Positions 8,494-15,223 of a stretch of DNA of 25,369 nucleotides are shown here, one piece after another; positions within the stretch are counted from its first letter, which is position 1; each line of letters opens with the position of its first letter. The position numbers were made by a program, and so were the translations under genes. Source of the DNA: Minisyncoccota bacterium (lineage in GTDB: Bacteria; Patescibacteriota; Minisyncoccia; Phycocordibacterales; Phycocordibacteraceae); assembly GCA_018062165.1 (NCBI GenBank), contig JAGOSU010000002.1, positions 1 to 25,369 on the forward strand. The letters are read 5' to 3'. The notes beneath the pieces were generated by a model. It was not told where the DNA came from. It saw only the letters and a list, made by a program, of their open reading frames with translations, and ran no database searches.

Positions 8494-9578
8494 CGCGTGG
8501 GTGGTTCCTTCTCATCCTGCTTCTTTTGGTTCCGGCGCTTGTTCTTGCGGACTCCTCGTCAGTGACGGTAACGGTGTTTGAAGCAGAGTGTAACGACACA
8601 CTCGACAACGATGGCGATCTCCTTATCGACTATCCGTCGGACCTCGGCTGTACGTCACTTGGTGACAACGATGAGACGGACCCGGTCTATCACTGCAGTG
8701 ACAGTCTCGACAATGACTCAGACGGTTTAACCGACTATCCCTCGGACCCCGGTTGCGATAGCGTCACCGATTCGAGCGAGTTCAATCTTCCCTCAGGCGG
8801 AGGAGGAGGTGGTGGCGGAGGAGGTGGCGGAGGAGGCTCATCAGGGAGTGGGAACGTAACCATAACGCTTACTGGGCACGCCTATCCAGGAAGCCCTGTG
8901 TTTCTCTATCGAAACAACAAGAGCATTCTGCGTTCGGTAGCCGGGCCTGACGCGCGCTTCACTCTCAAGGTCACAGGACTTATCGCAGGCACTCACATGC
9001 TTTCAGTAGTCACTGAAGACAAGGACAAACGTCGTTCAGCACTCTTTACCATTCCCATTACGCTTTCGGCGGGAGCAAGCACCGAGATAGGCGGCATCTT
9101 CCTTTCGCCAACTCTTGGCGTTGGAGCGAAAGAGATACGACGTGGTGAGACCGTCACACTCTTTGGACAGACCGTTCCTGGGAGCCCGGTTACGCTTGAG
9201 GTGAATTCTGAAGAGCCGCAGTTTTTCAATACTGTTTCAGACCAAACTGGTTCCTATCTTGTTCAGTTCAACTCTTCAGTGCTTGAGCTTGGAGGACACT
9301 CTGCTCGCTCGCAGTCGCGCTTTGGAAGTCTTCTCTCCCCGTACGCGCAACAGGTCTCCTTTAAGGTGAGCAATACGGTGGTGTCGGGCGGCTCTGTGTT
9401 TAAGGGAGATATGAACAAAGACGAACGAGTGAGCATCCTCGACTTCTCGATTGCTGCCTATTGGTATAAGCGGCAGGTTACGGGCGATGTCGTGACCGAT
9501 GAGTTTGAACGTCTCTCCGGAGACGGAAAGATAGACTTGGTCGACTTCTCCATCATGGCCTACTACTGGACAAACTAA
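8490..9578 (+). CDS. Secreted dockerin protein with calcium-type repeats and poly-Gly linker
   Basis: The 362-residue protein starts with a signal peptide (1-20, cleavage near V-L-A-D). Two Cys-bounded acidic repeats follow (33-56 and 69-93), with the pattern C-x-D-x-L-D-N-D-x-D-x-L-x-D-Y-P-S-D-x-G-C, typical of thrombospondin type 3-like calcium repeats. A run of 14 glycines (103-116) is a flexible hinge. Residues 121-295 form two Ig/carboxypeptidase-regulatory-like sandwiches. The C-terminus (305-362) is a type I dockerin: loop 1 has D307-x-N309-x-D311-x-x-V314-x-x-x-D318, and loop 2 has S-G-D-G-K-I-D-x-x-D with D345 and D352. No enzyme domain is visible. GAGGAG at 8476-8481, eight bases before the ATG, supports the start, which overlaps the previous stop. 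The adjacent genes encode cohesin-like receptors, so a scaffold component is the natural reading. Confidence 0.88.
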   Translation: MTRGWFLLILLLLVPALVLADSSSVTVTVFEAECNDTLDNDGDLLIDYPSDLGCTSLGDNDETDPVYHCSDSLDNDSDGLTDYPSDPGCDSVTDSSEFNLPSGGGGGGGGGGGGGGSSGSGNVTITLTGHAYPGSPVFLYRNNKSILRSVAGPDARFTLKVTGLIAGTHMLSVVTEDKDKRRSALFTIPITLSAGASTEIGGIFLSPTLGVGAKEIRRGETVTLFGQTVPGSPVTLEVNSEEPQFFNTVSDQTGSYLVQFNSSVLELGGHSARSQSRFGSLLSPYAQQVSFKVSNTVVSGGSVFKGDMNKDERVSILDFSIAAYWYKRQVTGDVVTDEFERLSGDGKIDLVDFSIMAYYWTN

Positions 9579-9579
9579 T

Positions 9580-10389
9580 ATGCACTATCTTCTTCTTCTC
9601 GCTCTTCTTATTCCGCTGAACGTAAGCGCTGCAACGTTCGGTATCGAACGAACAATGCATGAGGATGTCCAGCAAGTGCGCGTGCTCCTTCTGGCAAGCT
9701 CCACACCTATAAACGCGGTGGAAGGAACGCTCGTTCTTCCGGACGGCGCACGAATCGATGATCTCTATACTGGAGGAAGCATCATTCAGAACTGGCTTGA
9801 GGTTCCGCGTGAAGCCGATGGTGCAATTCGTTTTGCGGGAATCATTCCTGGTGGTTTCGTAGGCTCTGCATCCGCAGGTTCTGGTCTTACCGGACCTGCA
9901 ACGCTCTTCTCGTTCATTCTTAGAGGGGATGGGGAACTCTCGCTTACGGAGGCCTCTGTGTACGTAAACGACGGGCTTGGGACGAAGATTGCGATTGCCC
10001 CAGGAGAGGTTGCTTCCACACAAGGGTATGTCGCTCTACCAGAGGAGGACAGGACACCACCAGAGTATGTGGAGGCGACCCCTCTGCGTGATTCAAACAT
10101 TGCCGATGGGAAGTTTGCGCTTTTGCTCGACAGCTACGATGGGCAAAGTGGCATTGATTATTTTGAAGTGCAGGAGGGAGGTGGCCAGTGGAAGCGTTCT
10201 GAGTCTGTCTATGTTGTTGAAGATCGATACGGATTTGAACATGTACTCGTGCGTGCCTACGACCGTGCAGGAAATTACGTCGAGATATTTGTGCCGGGCC
10301 GCAACAGCGGACTTCTGAACCTTGCTTATGCACTCATCGCCCTCATTGTGTTGCTCCTCGCGCTATACTTGCGGAAGAGACGCTCATGA
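9580..10389 (+). CDS. Cohesin-like domain protein, membrane-anchored (269 aa)
   Basis: It has a signal peptide (1-17), a cohesin-like beta-sandwich (about 18-150), a second Ig/FN3-like domain (160-238, with D-x-x-S-G-I-D and R-A-Y-D-R-A-G-N), one TM segment (244-263) and a short basic tail (R-K-R-R). The cohesin assignment rests on overall pattern: an N-terminal strand, G-S-I-I-x-x-W, F-A-G-I-I-P-G-G, A-T-L-F-S-F and a final V-Y-V-N-D-G-L-G-T. The same blocks recur in the next protein. The likely role is display of a dockerin receptor on the outer face of the cytoplasmic membrane. The start lies one base after the dockerin stop, and its own stop overlaps the next start (ATGA), so the three genes are tightly linked. 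No Shine-Dalgarno is visible, so translational coupling is likely. Confidence 0.8.
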   Translation: MHYLLLLALLIPLNVSAATFGIERTMHEDVQQVRVLLLASSTPINAVEGTLVLPDGARIDDLYTGGSIIQNWLEVPREADGAIRFAGIIPGGFVGSASAGSGLTGPATLFSFILRGDGELSLTEASVYVNDGLGTKIAIAPGEVASTQGYVALPEEDRTPPEYVEATPLRDSNIADGKFALLLDSYDGQSGIDYFEVQEGGGQWKRSESVYVVEDRYGFEHVLVRAYDRAGNYVEIFVPGRNSGLLNLAYALIALIVLLLALYLRKRRS

Positions 10390-12095
10390 ACAAGCTCCTC
10401 CTCCTCGTACTTCTTCTCGCGTTTCCGTCGGTCTCTGAGGCCGCGACGCTCTATCTCTCGCCTTCTTCTGGAACCTTTGAGGTCGGCAAAAACTACAGCG
10501 TCTCTGTTTACCTTTCAAGCTCCGATCAGGCAGCAAACGCGGTCTCTGCTTCAGTATCTGTTGCGAGCGATCTCTTCAACCTCATCTCTGTCTCCTCGGC
10601 AGGATCCATCGTCAATTTCTGGGTGAGTGAACCGAAGGTTTCAGGCTCCACTATGTCGTTTGAAGGAGTCATCCTCAATCCCGGATATCAAGGAACTGGA
10701 GGAAAGGTAGCAACGCTCACACTCTCGCCAAGGAAGGCAGGCACAGGTGCAGTCTCCTTCGGAAGCGCGTCCGTACTCGCTAACGACGGCAAGGGCACAA
10801 ATATTCTCTCTGGTTCGCAGGGTGCCTCCTTCACCACAGGGGCGGCGGCAACTCCTGTTGCAGCACCTGCTGCAACGCCAACAACAAGTGCCCCAGCAGC
10901 TCCTGAGACCCCGTCAGCATTTTCTATTCTCTCAAGTACGCATCCGGACCAAAGTACCTGGTATCGCGCGTCGACAGGCACTTTCTCTTGGGATGTTCCT
11001 GAGAACGCCAGTGCGACAAGGCTTGTACTCTCGAGTTCAAAGACGGCGGCCCCATCAGTTGAATACGTTCCGGCAGTAGCACAAAAGACCATTGAGAGCC
11101 TTCCTGAGGGTGTCTCCTATCTCCGAGTGCAGCATAAGGCGAACGGTGTGTGGGGCGGTGTAGCAACGTATCGTATCCAGACTGACACGACTCCACCGGA
11201 ACGGTTCGTTATCACGTTCCCGCATGGTGCAACCGGCGTTGACCCGCAGCCAATTATTCTCTTCAACACCGTCGATGATCTATCTGGTGTTGATCACTAT
11301 GACGTGCGTGTAGGAGAAGGAGATTTGCTCGCGATGGCAGCACCGGCTGATTCGAATCCCTACGTACTTCCACTTCAGGAGCCAGGAACACATGTGGTGG
11401 CAGTTACAGCGACGGACAAGGCAGGAAACTCAACGACTGTTGCCGAAGGGTTCAATGTGGAAGGAATCGATGCACCGAAGATAACGTACTACGAGGAAAG
11501 CATTCCGTTTGGAGACTTGGTTAAGATCCGTGGCCTCTCGTACCCGAATGCTGATATCGAAGTGTATGTCCGAGAAGGAACGGAACTTATTGATACGAAG
11601 CTAACAAGGTCCAACGCGATTGGTGATTTTGCCACCATTCTCGCGAAGCGACTCGACCCGGGTACGTACACGCTGTCAGCACGTGCTATCGATGCGCGCG
11701 GGGCTCGAAGCTTTGAATCTGAGCGAGTCACCATTCAGATTCAGGGCGGTCTCTTGTCGGACATTGGTTTCTTTGTCCGCGACCATGCTGGGGTTTCCTC
11801 ACTCATCTTCCTTGTTCTCGTTGCCTGCCTCTTAATTCACATCTATGGTTGGCGCCGGCTTCTAAAGATGACACATGGAGTACACGCTCAGCGCATTGAA
11901 GCAGCAGGTGTTGTACATAAGGCATTCTCTATACTCAAGAAGGACGTTACGTCTCACATGAGAAACATTCGAGCAGCAGGTCAAAGCCGTATGCTCACCA
12001 AAGAGGAAATTGAATTCCTTGAGGAGTTTGAAGGTGAACTAGAAGACGCTGAGGGGGTTGTCGAAGAGGAGATAAAGAAAGCACGGGAGCGTTAA
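10386..12095 (+). CDS. Cohesin-domain multidomain membrane protein (569 aa)
   Basis: The order is: signal peptide (1-19), cohesin domain (20-152), Ala/Pro/Thr linker (153-178), three to four Ig-like domains (about 179-265, 268-358, 362-452), one TM segment (469-486) and a cytoplasmic helical tail (490-569) rich in Glu and Lys that probably forms a coiled coil. The cohesin region has S-P-S-S-G-T-F-x-V-G near its start and V-L-A-N-D-G-K-G-T near its end, classic features of the family (PF00963). Ig-like domain 2 contains T-D-T-T-P-P and A-T-D-K-A-G-N signatures. The long cytoplasmic tail is unusual for a passive receptor and could link outside binding to an internal partner; that is inference. 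It overlaps the preceding gene by four bases and is probably the last gene of the surface operon. Confidence 0.85.
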   Translation: MNKLLLLVLLLAFPSVSEAATLYLSPSSGTFEVGKNYSVSVYLSSSDQAANAVSASVSVASDLFNLISVSSAGSIVNFWVSEPKVSGSTMSFEGVILNPGYQGTGGKVATLTLSPRKAGTGAVSFGSASVLANDGKGTNILSGSQGASFTTGAAATPVAAPAATPTTSAPAAPETPSAFSILSSTHPDQSTWYRASTGTFSWDVPENASATRLVLSSSKTAAPSVEYVPAVAQKTIESLPEGVSYLRVQHKANGVWGGVATYRIQTDTTPPERFVITFPHGATGVDPQPIILFNTVDDLSGVDHYDVRVGEGDLLAMAAPADSNPYVLPLQEPGTHVVAVTATDKAGNSTTVAEGFNVEGIDAPKITYYEESIPFGDLVKIRGLSYPNADIEVYVREGTELIDTKLTRSNAIGDFATILAKRLDPGTYTLSARAIDARGARSFESERVTIQIQGGLLSDIGFFVRDHAGVSSLIFLVLVACLLIHIYGWRRLLKMTHGVHAQRIEAAGVVHKAFSILKKDVTSHMRNIRAAGQSRMLTKEEIEFLEEFEGELEDAEGVVEEEIKKARER

Positions 12096-12104
12096 TAACT
12101 GAAA

Positions 12105-12113
12105 TGGTAGACT
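12105..12113 (+). promoter_or_regulatory. Extended -10 promoter, leaderless type
   Basis: TGGTAGACT is an extended -10 element (TGn-TAGACT) that ends six bases before the ATG at 12120. No Shine-Dalgarno lies between. Transcription would start at or within a few bases of the ATG. Confidence 0.5.
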
Positions 12114-12119
12114 GCCTCT

Positions 12120-12398
12120 ATGGAAGAGCGCCTCACCAAGCTTGAAGAGGACGTGCGTAGCATTAAAGAGCGCAATCTACGAGTAGAGGGGAGTAAGGCA
12201 TGGGAGACCAGTGCTACGCGCGTACTGTCTCTGGTGGTCATCACGTACGTCATCGCGACCATTGCCCTCTACGCAATAGGGAACGACAACCCACTGCGCA
12301 ATGCGCTTATTCCAGCCGTTGGGTTCTTTTTGTCGACACAATCACTTCCGTTTTTGCGACGTGCGTGGATTACGAGATACGAACAGAAGCATGGCTAA
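12120..12398 (+). CDS. Small two-TM protein with N-terminal coiled coil
   Basis: This 92-residue protein has a charged helical N-terminus (1-27, heptad-like L-x-x-L-E-x-x-V), then K-A-W-E-T-S, a TM segment (about 33-53), a short loop and a second hydrophobic stretch (62-80), ending in a basic tail. The K-A-W-E and L-S-T-x-S-L-P-F patterns recall a small membrane protein family I associate with Parcubacteria; no function is known to me. It has its own extended -10 element just upstream and overlaps the next gene by eight bases, so it is co-transcribed with a HAD phosphatase. Confidence 0.7.
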   Translation: MEERLTKLEEDVRSIKERNLRVEGSKAWETSATRVLSLVVITYVIATIALYAIGNDNPLRNALIPAVGFFLSTQSLPFLRRAWITRYEQKHG

Positions 12399-13011
12399 GG
12401 GTATTGCGGTCGACATCGATAATGTTCTCGCTGAGACCAATCTTCATTGGATTCGAACCATGCACAAACTCTTTGGTGGTCCAAATGAGAAGACGCCGGA
12501 ACAGTTGTCGGAGGAATACGTGCTCGCGCAGCATGTCCCACATTTCCAGACTCCTGAAGCCAAGGAGTGGATGAACCAGTTCCGAAACTCTGACGAAGCG
12601 CACTTCGCCATTCCACTTATTGAAAATGCCAATCATATGGTGAACAAGCTCAGTGCCATAGTTCCGGTCACTGCCTATGTGACCGCTCGCTGGGAAGTCG
12701 TGCGAGATAAAACCGAAGCGTGGCTCTGGAAACATGACTTCCCGAAAGCTCCCGTCTACATGCGGCCAATGGATACACAAGACCTGCATGCATTTGAGTG
12801 GAAGGCGAGGTTTCTTGCGAGTCAGTGGCCGGAAATGATTGGTATCGTTGATGACGACCCAAGTCTTATAAAGTTCCTTCCAGACGACTACCAAGGCACC
12901 GTTTTTCTCTACAAGAATACGGAACACAAGGAAGTCTCCTTCCCGGTGCTACAGTGCAAAGGATGGAACGAAGTACTCGAAGAGGTTACCAAGCGCTTCG
13001 GAACGCGTTAG
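12391..13011 (+). CDS. HAD-superfamily phosphatase (5'-nucleotidase-like)
   Basis: This 206-residue cytoplasmic protein carries the HAD motifs: motif I A-V-D-I-D-N-V-L (nucleophile Asp8, acid Asp10), motif II Y-V-T-A-R with Thr98, Lys138 (E-W-K-A-R), and motif III I-V-D-D-D-P (Asp154-156). The layout and length resemble the 5'(3')-deoxyribonucleotidase/NT5C-like group (PF06941), but the substrate cannot be read from sequence. The ATG at 12391 was chosen over the in-frame ATG at 12301, because the latter would put 90 bases inside the previous gene and the added residues look non-homologous. The overlap with the upstream stop is eight bases (ATGGCTAA). Confidence 0.82.
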   Translation: MAKGIAVDIDNVLAETNLHWIRTMHKLFGGPNEKTPEQLSEEYVLAQHVPHFQTPEAKEWMNQFRNSDEAHFAIPLIENANHMVNKLSAIVPVTAYVTARWEVVRDKTEAWLWKHDFPKAPVYMRPMDTQDLHAFEWKARFLASQWPEMIGIVDDDPSLIKFLPDDYQGTVFLYKNTEHKEVSFPVLQCKGWNEVLEEVTKRFGTR

Positions 13012-13018
13012 CCTCTCT

Positions 13019-13438
13019 ATGAGCGAAGAGAAGCCACTGCAAAGGAAAGGAGATCTCATTGATGTCGGAAGCGAGGTGCTAGTGAAGCTGCGCAACGAAC
13101 TGATGACGCTTCGCGGAAGCGCCAAAATACTTACAACGAAGCTCGAAGAGTGGACTAAGGATTTGAAGCTTGCCAAGGATGACATCGTCAACAAAGAGAG
13201 GGCACTCAATTTAATTAAAGAGAGAACAGAAGTGCTGAACATACGTACCGCACGCGGACAGCAAAACGCACGCAAAACACTCACCAAGAATTTGAGTGCG
13301 GTACGAATGCGTGCGAAACGTTTAGAAAAGCTCATCGAAGAACAGCCAGCCCTTATCGCAACACTTCACGATCGCATAACGGAGACAGAGGAACGCCTCA
13401 ACCGTCTTCAGGCAGGAAAGAAAACGCACAGTTCGTAA
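13019..13438 (+). CDS. Coiled-coil protein, unknown function
   Basis: This 139-residue protein is almost entirely charged and helical, with long heptad-like stretches (about 20-70 and 85-133). It has no membrane segment, no signal peptide and no Cys. I do not recognise a family. It starts seven bases after the HAD gene, without a Shine-Dalgarno, and is followed by a short gap and the M23 peptidase. A structural or partner role is possible but unsupported. Confidence 0.65.
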   Translation: MSEEKPLQRKGDLIDVGSEVLVKLRNELMTLRGSAKILTTKLEEWTKDLKLAKDDIVNKERALNLIKERTEVLNIRTARGQQNARKTLTKNLSAVRMRAKRLEKLIEEQPALIATLHDRITETEERLNRLQAGKKTHSS

Positions 13439-13462
13439 TACACGCATCCTTCATGCGTCTTC

Positions 13463-13472
13463 TGTCTATATA
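13463..13472 (+). promoter_or_regulatory. -10 promoter element, leaderless type
   Basis: TGTCTATATA contains TATATA at 13467-13472 with an upstream TG. It ends six bases before the ATG at 13479, with no Shine-Dalgarno between. An inverted repeat (ACGCAT/ATGCGT, 13442-13458) lies just upstream. Confidence 0.45.
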
Positions 13473-13478
13473 CACACC

Positions 13479-14210
13479 ATGACTACCACCCCTTTCATGA
13501 AGGCGGGGACAGCCCTCGGGCTCTCCCTCGCGCTTCTCGCTGGCTTCGTGCCAGCGCTTCCCGCAGCCGCAGCGTATGATCAGCCCCCAGTAGGGTATTT
13601 CTCTGCCTTAAATGATGATGATGAAGAAGATGAAGACAATGATCGTTATAGCCGTTCTTCACGCCGTACGGGCTACTCAAGCTCCATACAAAGGAAGGTA
13701 AACAAGCTCGATGACGATGAAGTTGAGGAACTTCCTATTCCTATCCTTATTGGCGTAGGGCTCAAGAACATATGGCCGAACTTTGGTGACCCTCGTGATG
13801 GCGGAGCCCGAGAGCACGAAGGAGAGGACATCATGGCCCCTAGAGGCGCCATCGTCTCCTCACCCACTGAGGCAGTGGTCGTGCGTACTGGAGAGGGCTC
13901 AAGTTCAGGTGTTTATGTCACGACCGCTAACCCAGGAGGGGAAACCATGAACTTCTACCACCTCGACAGCATTGCTGACGGCATTAAGGCTGGAACGGAA
14001 GTCGAGGCCGGAGATATTCTTGGTTATGTAGGCAATACGGGGAACGCTTCAGGCGGAGCTCCGCATCTTCACTTCGAAATACGTAAGAACCGCAAAGCAC
14101 TTAATCCTTTCCCGCGTCTTACGAAAGAGTTTTCAAATGAAGTTCGCATACGCGTACTTACCGATCTTTTGAAGGAACTACAGGCTGAATTGGCAAAAAT
14201 GAAGCGTTAA
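13479..14210 (+). CDS. Secreted M23-family metallopeptidase
   Basis: This 243-residue protein has a signal peptide (hydrophobic 8-30, cleavage near A-A-A-Y) and an acidic, flexible segment (45-58, mostly Asp/Glu). The M23 (LytM/peptidase) domain spans about 85-212. Zinc ligands are visible: H113-x-x-x-D117 and H196-x-H198 (P-H-L-H-F-E-I-R), with a further conserved His161. All catalytic positions are intact, so it is likely an active peptidoglycan endopeptidase rather than a degenerate LytM regulator. The C-terminus (215-243) is a charged helix. It lies among small membrane and coiled-coil proteins and may work in cell-wall remodelling. A leaderless-type -10 precedes the ATG. Confidence 0.92.
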   Translation: MTTTPFMKAGTALGLSLALLAGFVPALPAAAAYDQPPVGYFSALNDDDEEDEDNDRYSRSSRRTGYSSSIQRKVNKLDDDEVEELPIPILIGVGLKNIWPNFGDPRDGGAREHEGEDIMAPRGAIVSSPTEAVVVRTGEGSSSGVYVTTANPGGETMNFYHLDSIADGIKAGTEVEAGDILGYVGNTGNASGGAPHLHFEIRKNRKALNPFPRLTKEFSNEVRIRVLTDLLKELQAELAKMKR

Positions 14211-14243
14211 CCTCATCCGACCTTCATGAACACTAGGGCACAG

Positions 14244-14263
14244 TACGATGGTCCTCTCGAGGG
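14244..14263 (+). promoter_or_regulatory. -10 element followed by Shine-Dalgarno that decides the start
   Basis: TACGAT at 14244-14249 is a possible -10. GAGGG at 14259-14263 lies eight bases before the ATG at 14272. This favours the internal ATG at 14272 over the in-frame ATG at 14248, which overlaps the -10 box itself. Confidence 0.4.
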
Positions 14264-14271
14264 CACTCTCT

Positions 14272-14541
14272 ATGGATGACTTTCTCAAGATGGACGTGTT
14301 CTTCGCGGTCACGACCGTAGCGGTGCTTACGTTTACGGTACTGGTAAGTCTAGTGCTGATGCGGATGCTCAGCATCTTGAAGTCTCTTGAGCGCATTGTG
14401 CTACTTGCTGAGAAAGAAACTGAATTGGTGCGCGAAGACCTTGTTCATTTGAGAGAAAAAGTATCGAAGGAGGGACTAAAGCTCAGGCACATTGTCGGGT
14501 TTTTTGGTGGTCTCGGGAAAAAGAGAAAATCCAAATCTTAA
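14272..14541 (+). CDS. Small single-TM protein with cytoplasmic coiled coil
   Basis: This 89-residue protein starts M-D-D-F-L-K-M-D and has one long TM segment (about 9-32), then a heptad-rich helix (35-70) and a strongly basic tail (K-K-R-K-S-K-S). I recall similar small proteins in Parcubacteria, always without an assigned function. The start was set by a GAGGG ribosome-binding site at 14259-14263; an alternative start at 14248 would add eight residues. It may be an inner-membrane scaffold or a DnaA/DivIVA-like spacer, but nothing in the sequence proves this. Confidence 0.65.
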   Translation: MDDFLKMDVFFAVTTVAVLTFTVLVSLVLMRMLSILKSLERIVLLAEKETELVREDLVHLREKVSKEGLKLRHIVGFFGGLGKKRKSKS

Positions 14542-14559
14542 CTAGCTAACTACACACGC

Positions 14560-14976
14560 ATGGCGACACGAAAAAATAACAACAATGGCAAAATGGCGGC
14601 AGGCATCGGTGCGGCGGCGCTCGCAGCTGCGGCGGCAGGAGCTGGCTATTATTTCTATGCGAGCAAAGATGCTAAGAAGCACCGCCAAGCTGCGAGCACA
14701 TGGGCTAAAGGTCTCAAGCGCGAAGTGGTGAAGCGCGCAAAGACGCTTAAGAAGATTGACGCGAGGGCTATTGCTCGCGCAGTAGATGAGGCAGCTGAAA
14801 TCTATGACGGCGTTCGCGGAGTATCCGCAGCAGACCTCAGGGCTGCTACAAAGGAGCTTAAAGCTAACTGGAAGAAGATGCAGGCTGAACGTAAGCCGGT
14901 GAAGCGAGCTGCTACAAAGCGTGCTACGACAAGCACAAAGAAATCCACTGCTGCCAGTAGGAAGCGACGTGCGTAA
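14560..14976 (+). CDS. Ala-rich membrane protein with basic, histone H1-like tail
   Basis: This 138-residue protein has a basic N-terminus, an Ala/Gly-rich hydrophobic segment (12-33, ending Y-Y-F-Y-A-S-K), a helical middle (36-110) and a C-terminus of Lys/Arg/Ala/Thr repeats (113-138) resembling histone H1 or HU-type tails. The layout suggests a membrane-tethered protein with a cytoplasmic nucleic-acid- or lipid-binding tail; this is inference. A possible -10 (TAACTA, 14547-14552) ends seven bases before the ATG and there is no Shine-Dalgarno. No family is recognised with confidence. Confidence 0.65.
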   Translation: MATRKNNNNGKMAAGIGAAALAAAAAGAGYYFYASKDAKKHRQAASTWAKGLKREVVKRAKTLKKIDARAIARAVDEAAEIYDGVRGVSAADLRAATKELKANWKKMQAERKPVKRAATKRATTSTKKSTAASRKRRA

Positions 14977-14980
14977 GGCG

Positions 14981-14986
14981 CATACT
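14981..14986 (+). promoter_or_regulatory. -10-like element before small membrane protein
   Basis: CATACT ends six bases before the ATG at 14993, with no Shine-Dalgarno. The 16-base gap between the flanking genes leaves room for little else. The match is weaker than at the other sites. Confidence 0.35.
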
Positions 14987-14992
14987 TATCCT

Positions 14993-15163
14993 ATGAACAC
15001 CACAAACACAATTCTGATTATTATTCTCGTGCTCTTGGTCGGCTTTGGCGTCTGGTACTTCACCAGCAACCAGTCTGCTCCAGCACCAACTGAAGACAAC
15101 AATGCGATTGAGGTGAACCTCGGTGGAGGTGATGCTCCGGAAGGAGAACCAACTCCTAACTAA
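14993..15163 (+). CDS. Small single-TM protein (56 aa)
   Basis: Residues 6-24 form one TM segment. The outward C-terminal part (25-56) is acidic, Pro/Gly-rich and unlikely to fold alone. The ATG at 14993 was preferred because codons upstream in this frame lie inside the previous gene and the TM helix begins right after it. It is followed at once by a strong terminator, so it ends a transcription unit. The function is unknown; a small membrane subunit or toxin-like peptide cannot be excluded. Confidence 0.55.
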   Translation: MNTTNTILIIILVLLVGFGVWYFTSNQSAPAPTEDNNAIEVNLGGGDAPEGEPTPN

Positions 15164-15171
15164 GGGAAAAC

Positions 15172-15203
15172 AAAAAGCCGCTGGGAAATCCCAGCGGCTT
15201 TTT
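15172..15203 (+). terminator. Strong intrinsic terminator (likely bidirectional)
   Basis: The arms AAAAAGCCGCTGGG and CCCAGCGGCTTTTT form a perfect 14-bp stem with an AAAT loop, bounded by A5 and T5 tracts. It begins nine bases after the stop at 15163 and ends just before the promoter of the exporter gene, so it insulates the two units. Confidence 0.93.
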
Positions 15204-15206
15204 GCG

Positions 15207-15215
15207 TGGTACTAT
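15207..15215 (+). promoter_or_regulatory. Extended -10 promoter for the MFS gene, leaderless type
   Basis: TGGTACTAT is an extended -10 (TGn-TACTAT) that ends eight bases before the ATG at 15224. It begins three bases after the terminator stem. Its position argues against the in-frame GTG at 15206, which lies inside the promoter. Confidence 0.6.
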
Positions 15216-15223
15216 CTCGTCTC

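Noticed and set aside
13442..13458. ACGCAT-CCTTC-ATGCGT inverted repeat as a terminator
   Set aside because: The stem is only 6 bp and is followed by CTTCTGTC rather than a T-tract. It could be an operator or chance.
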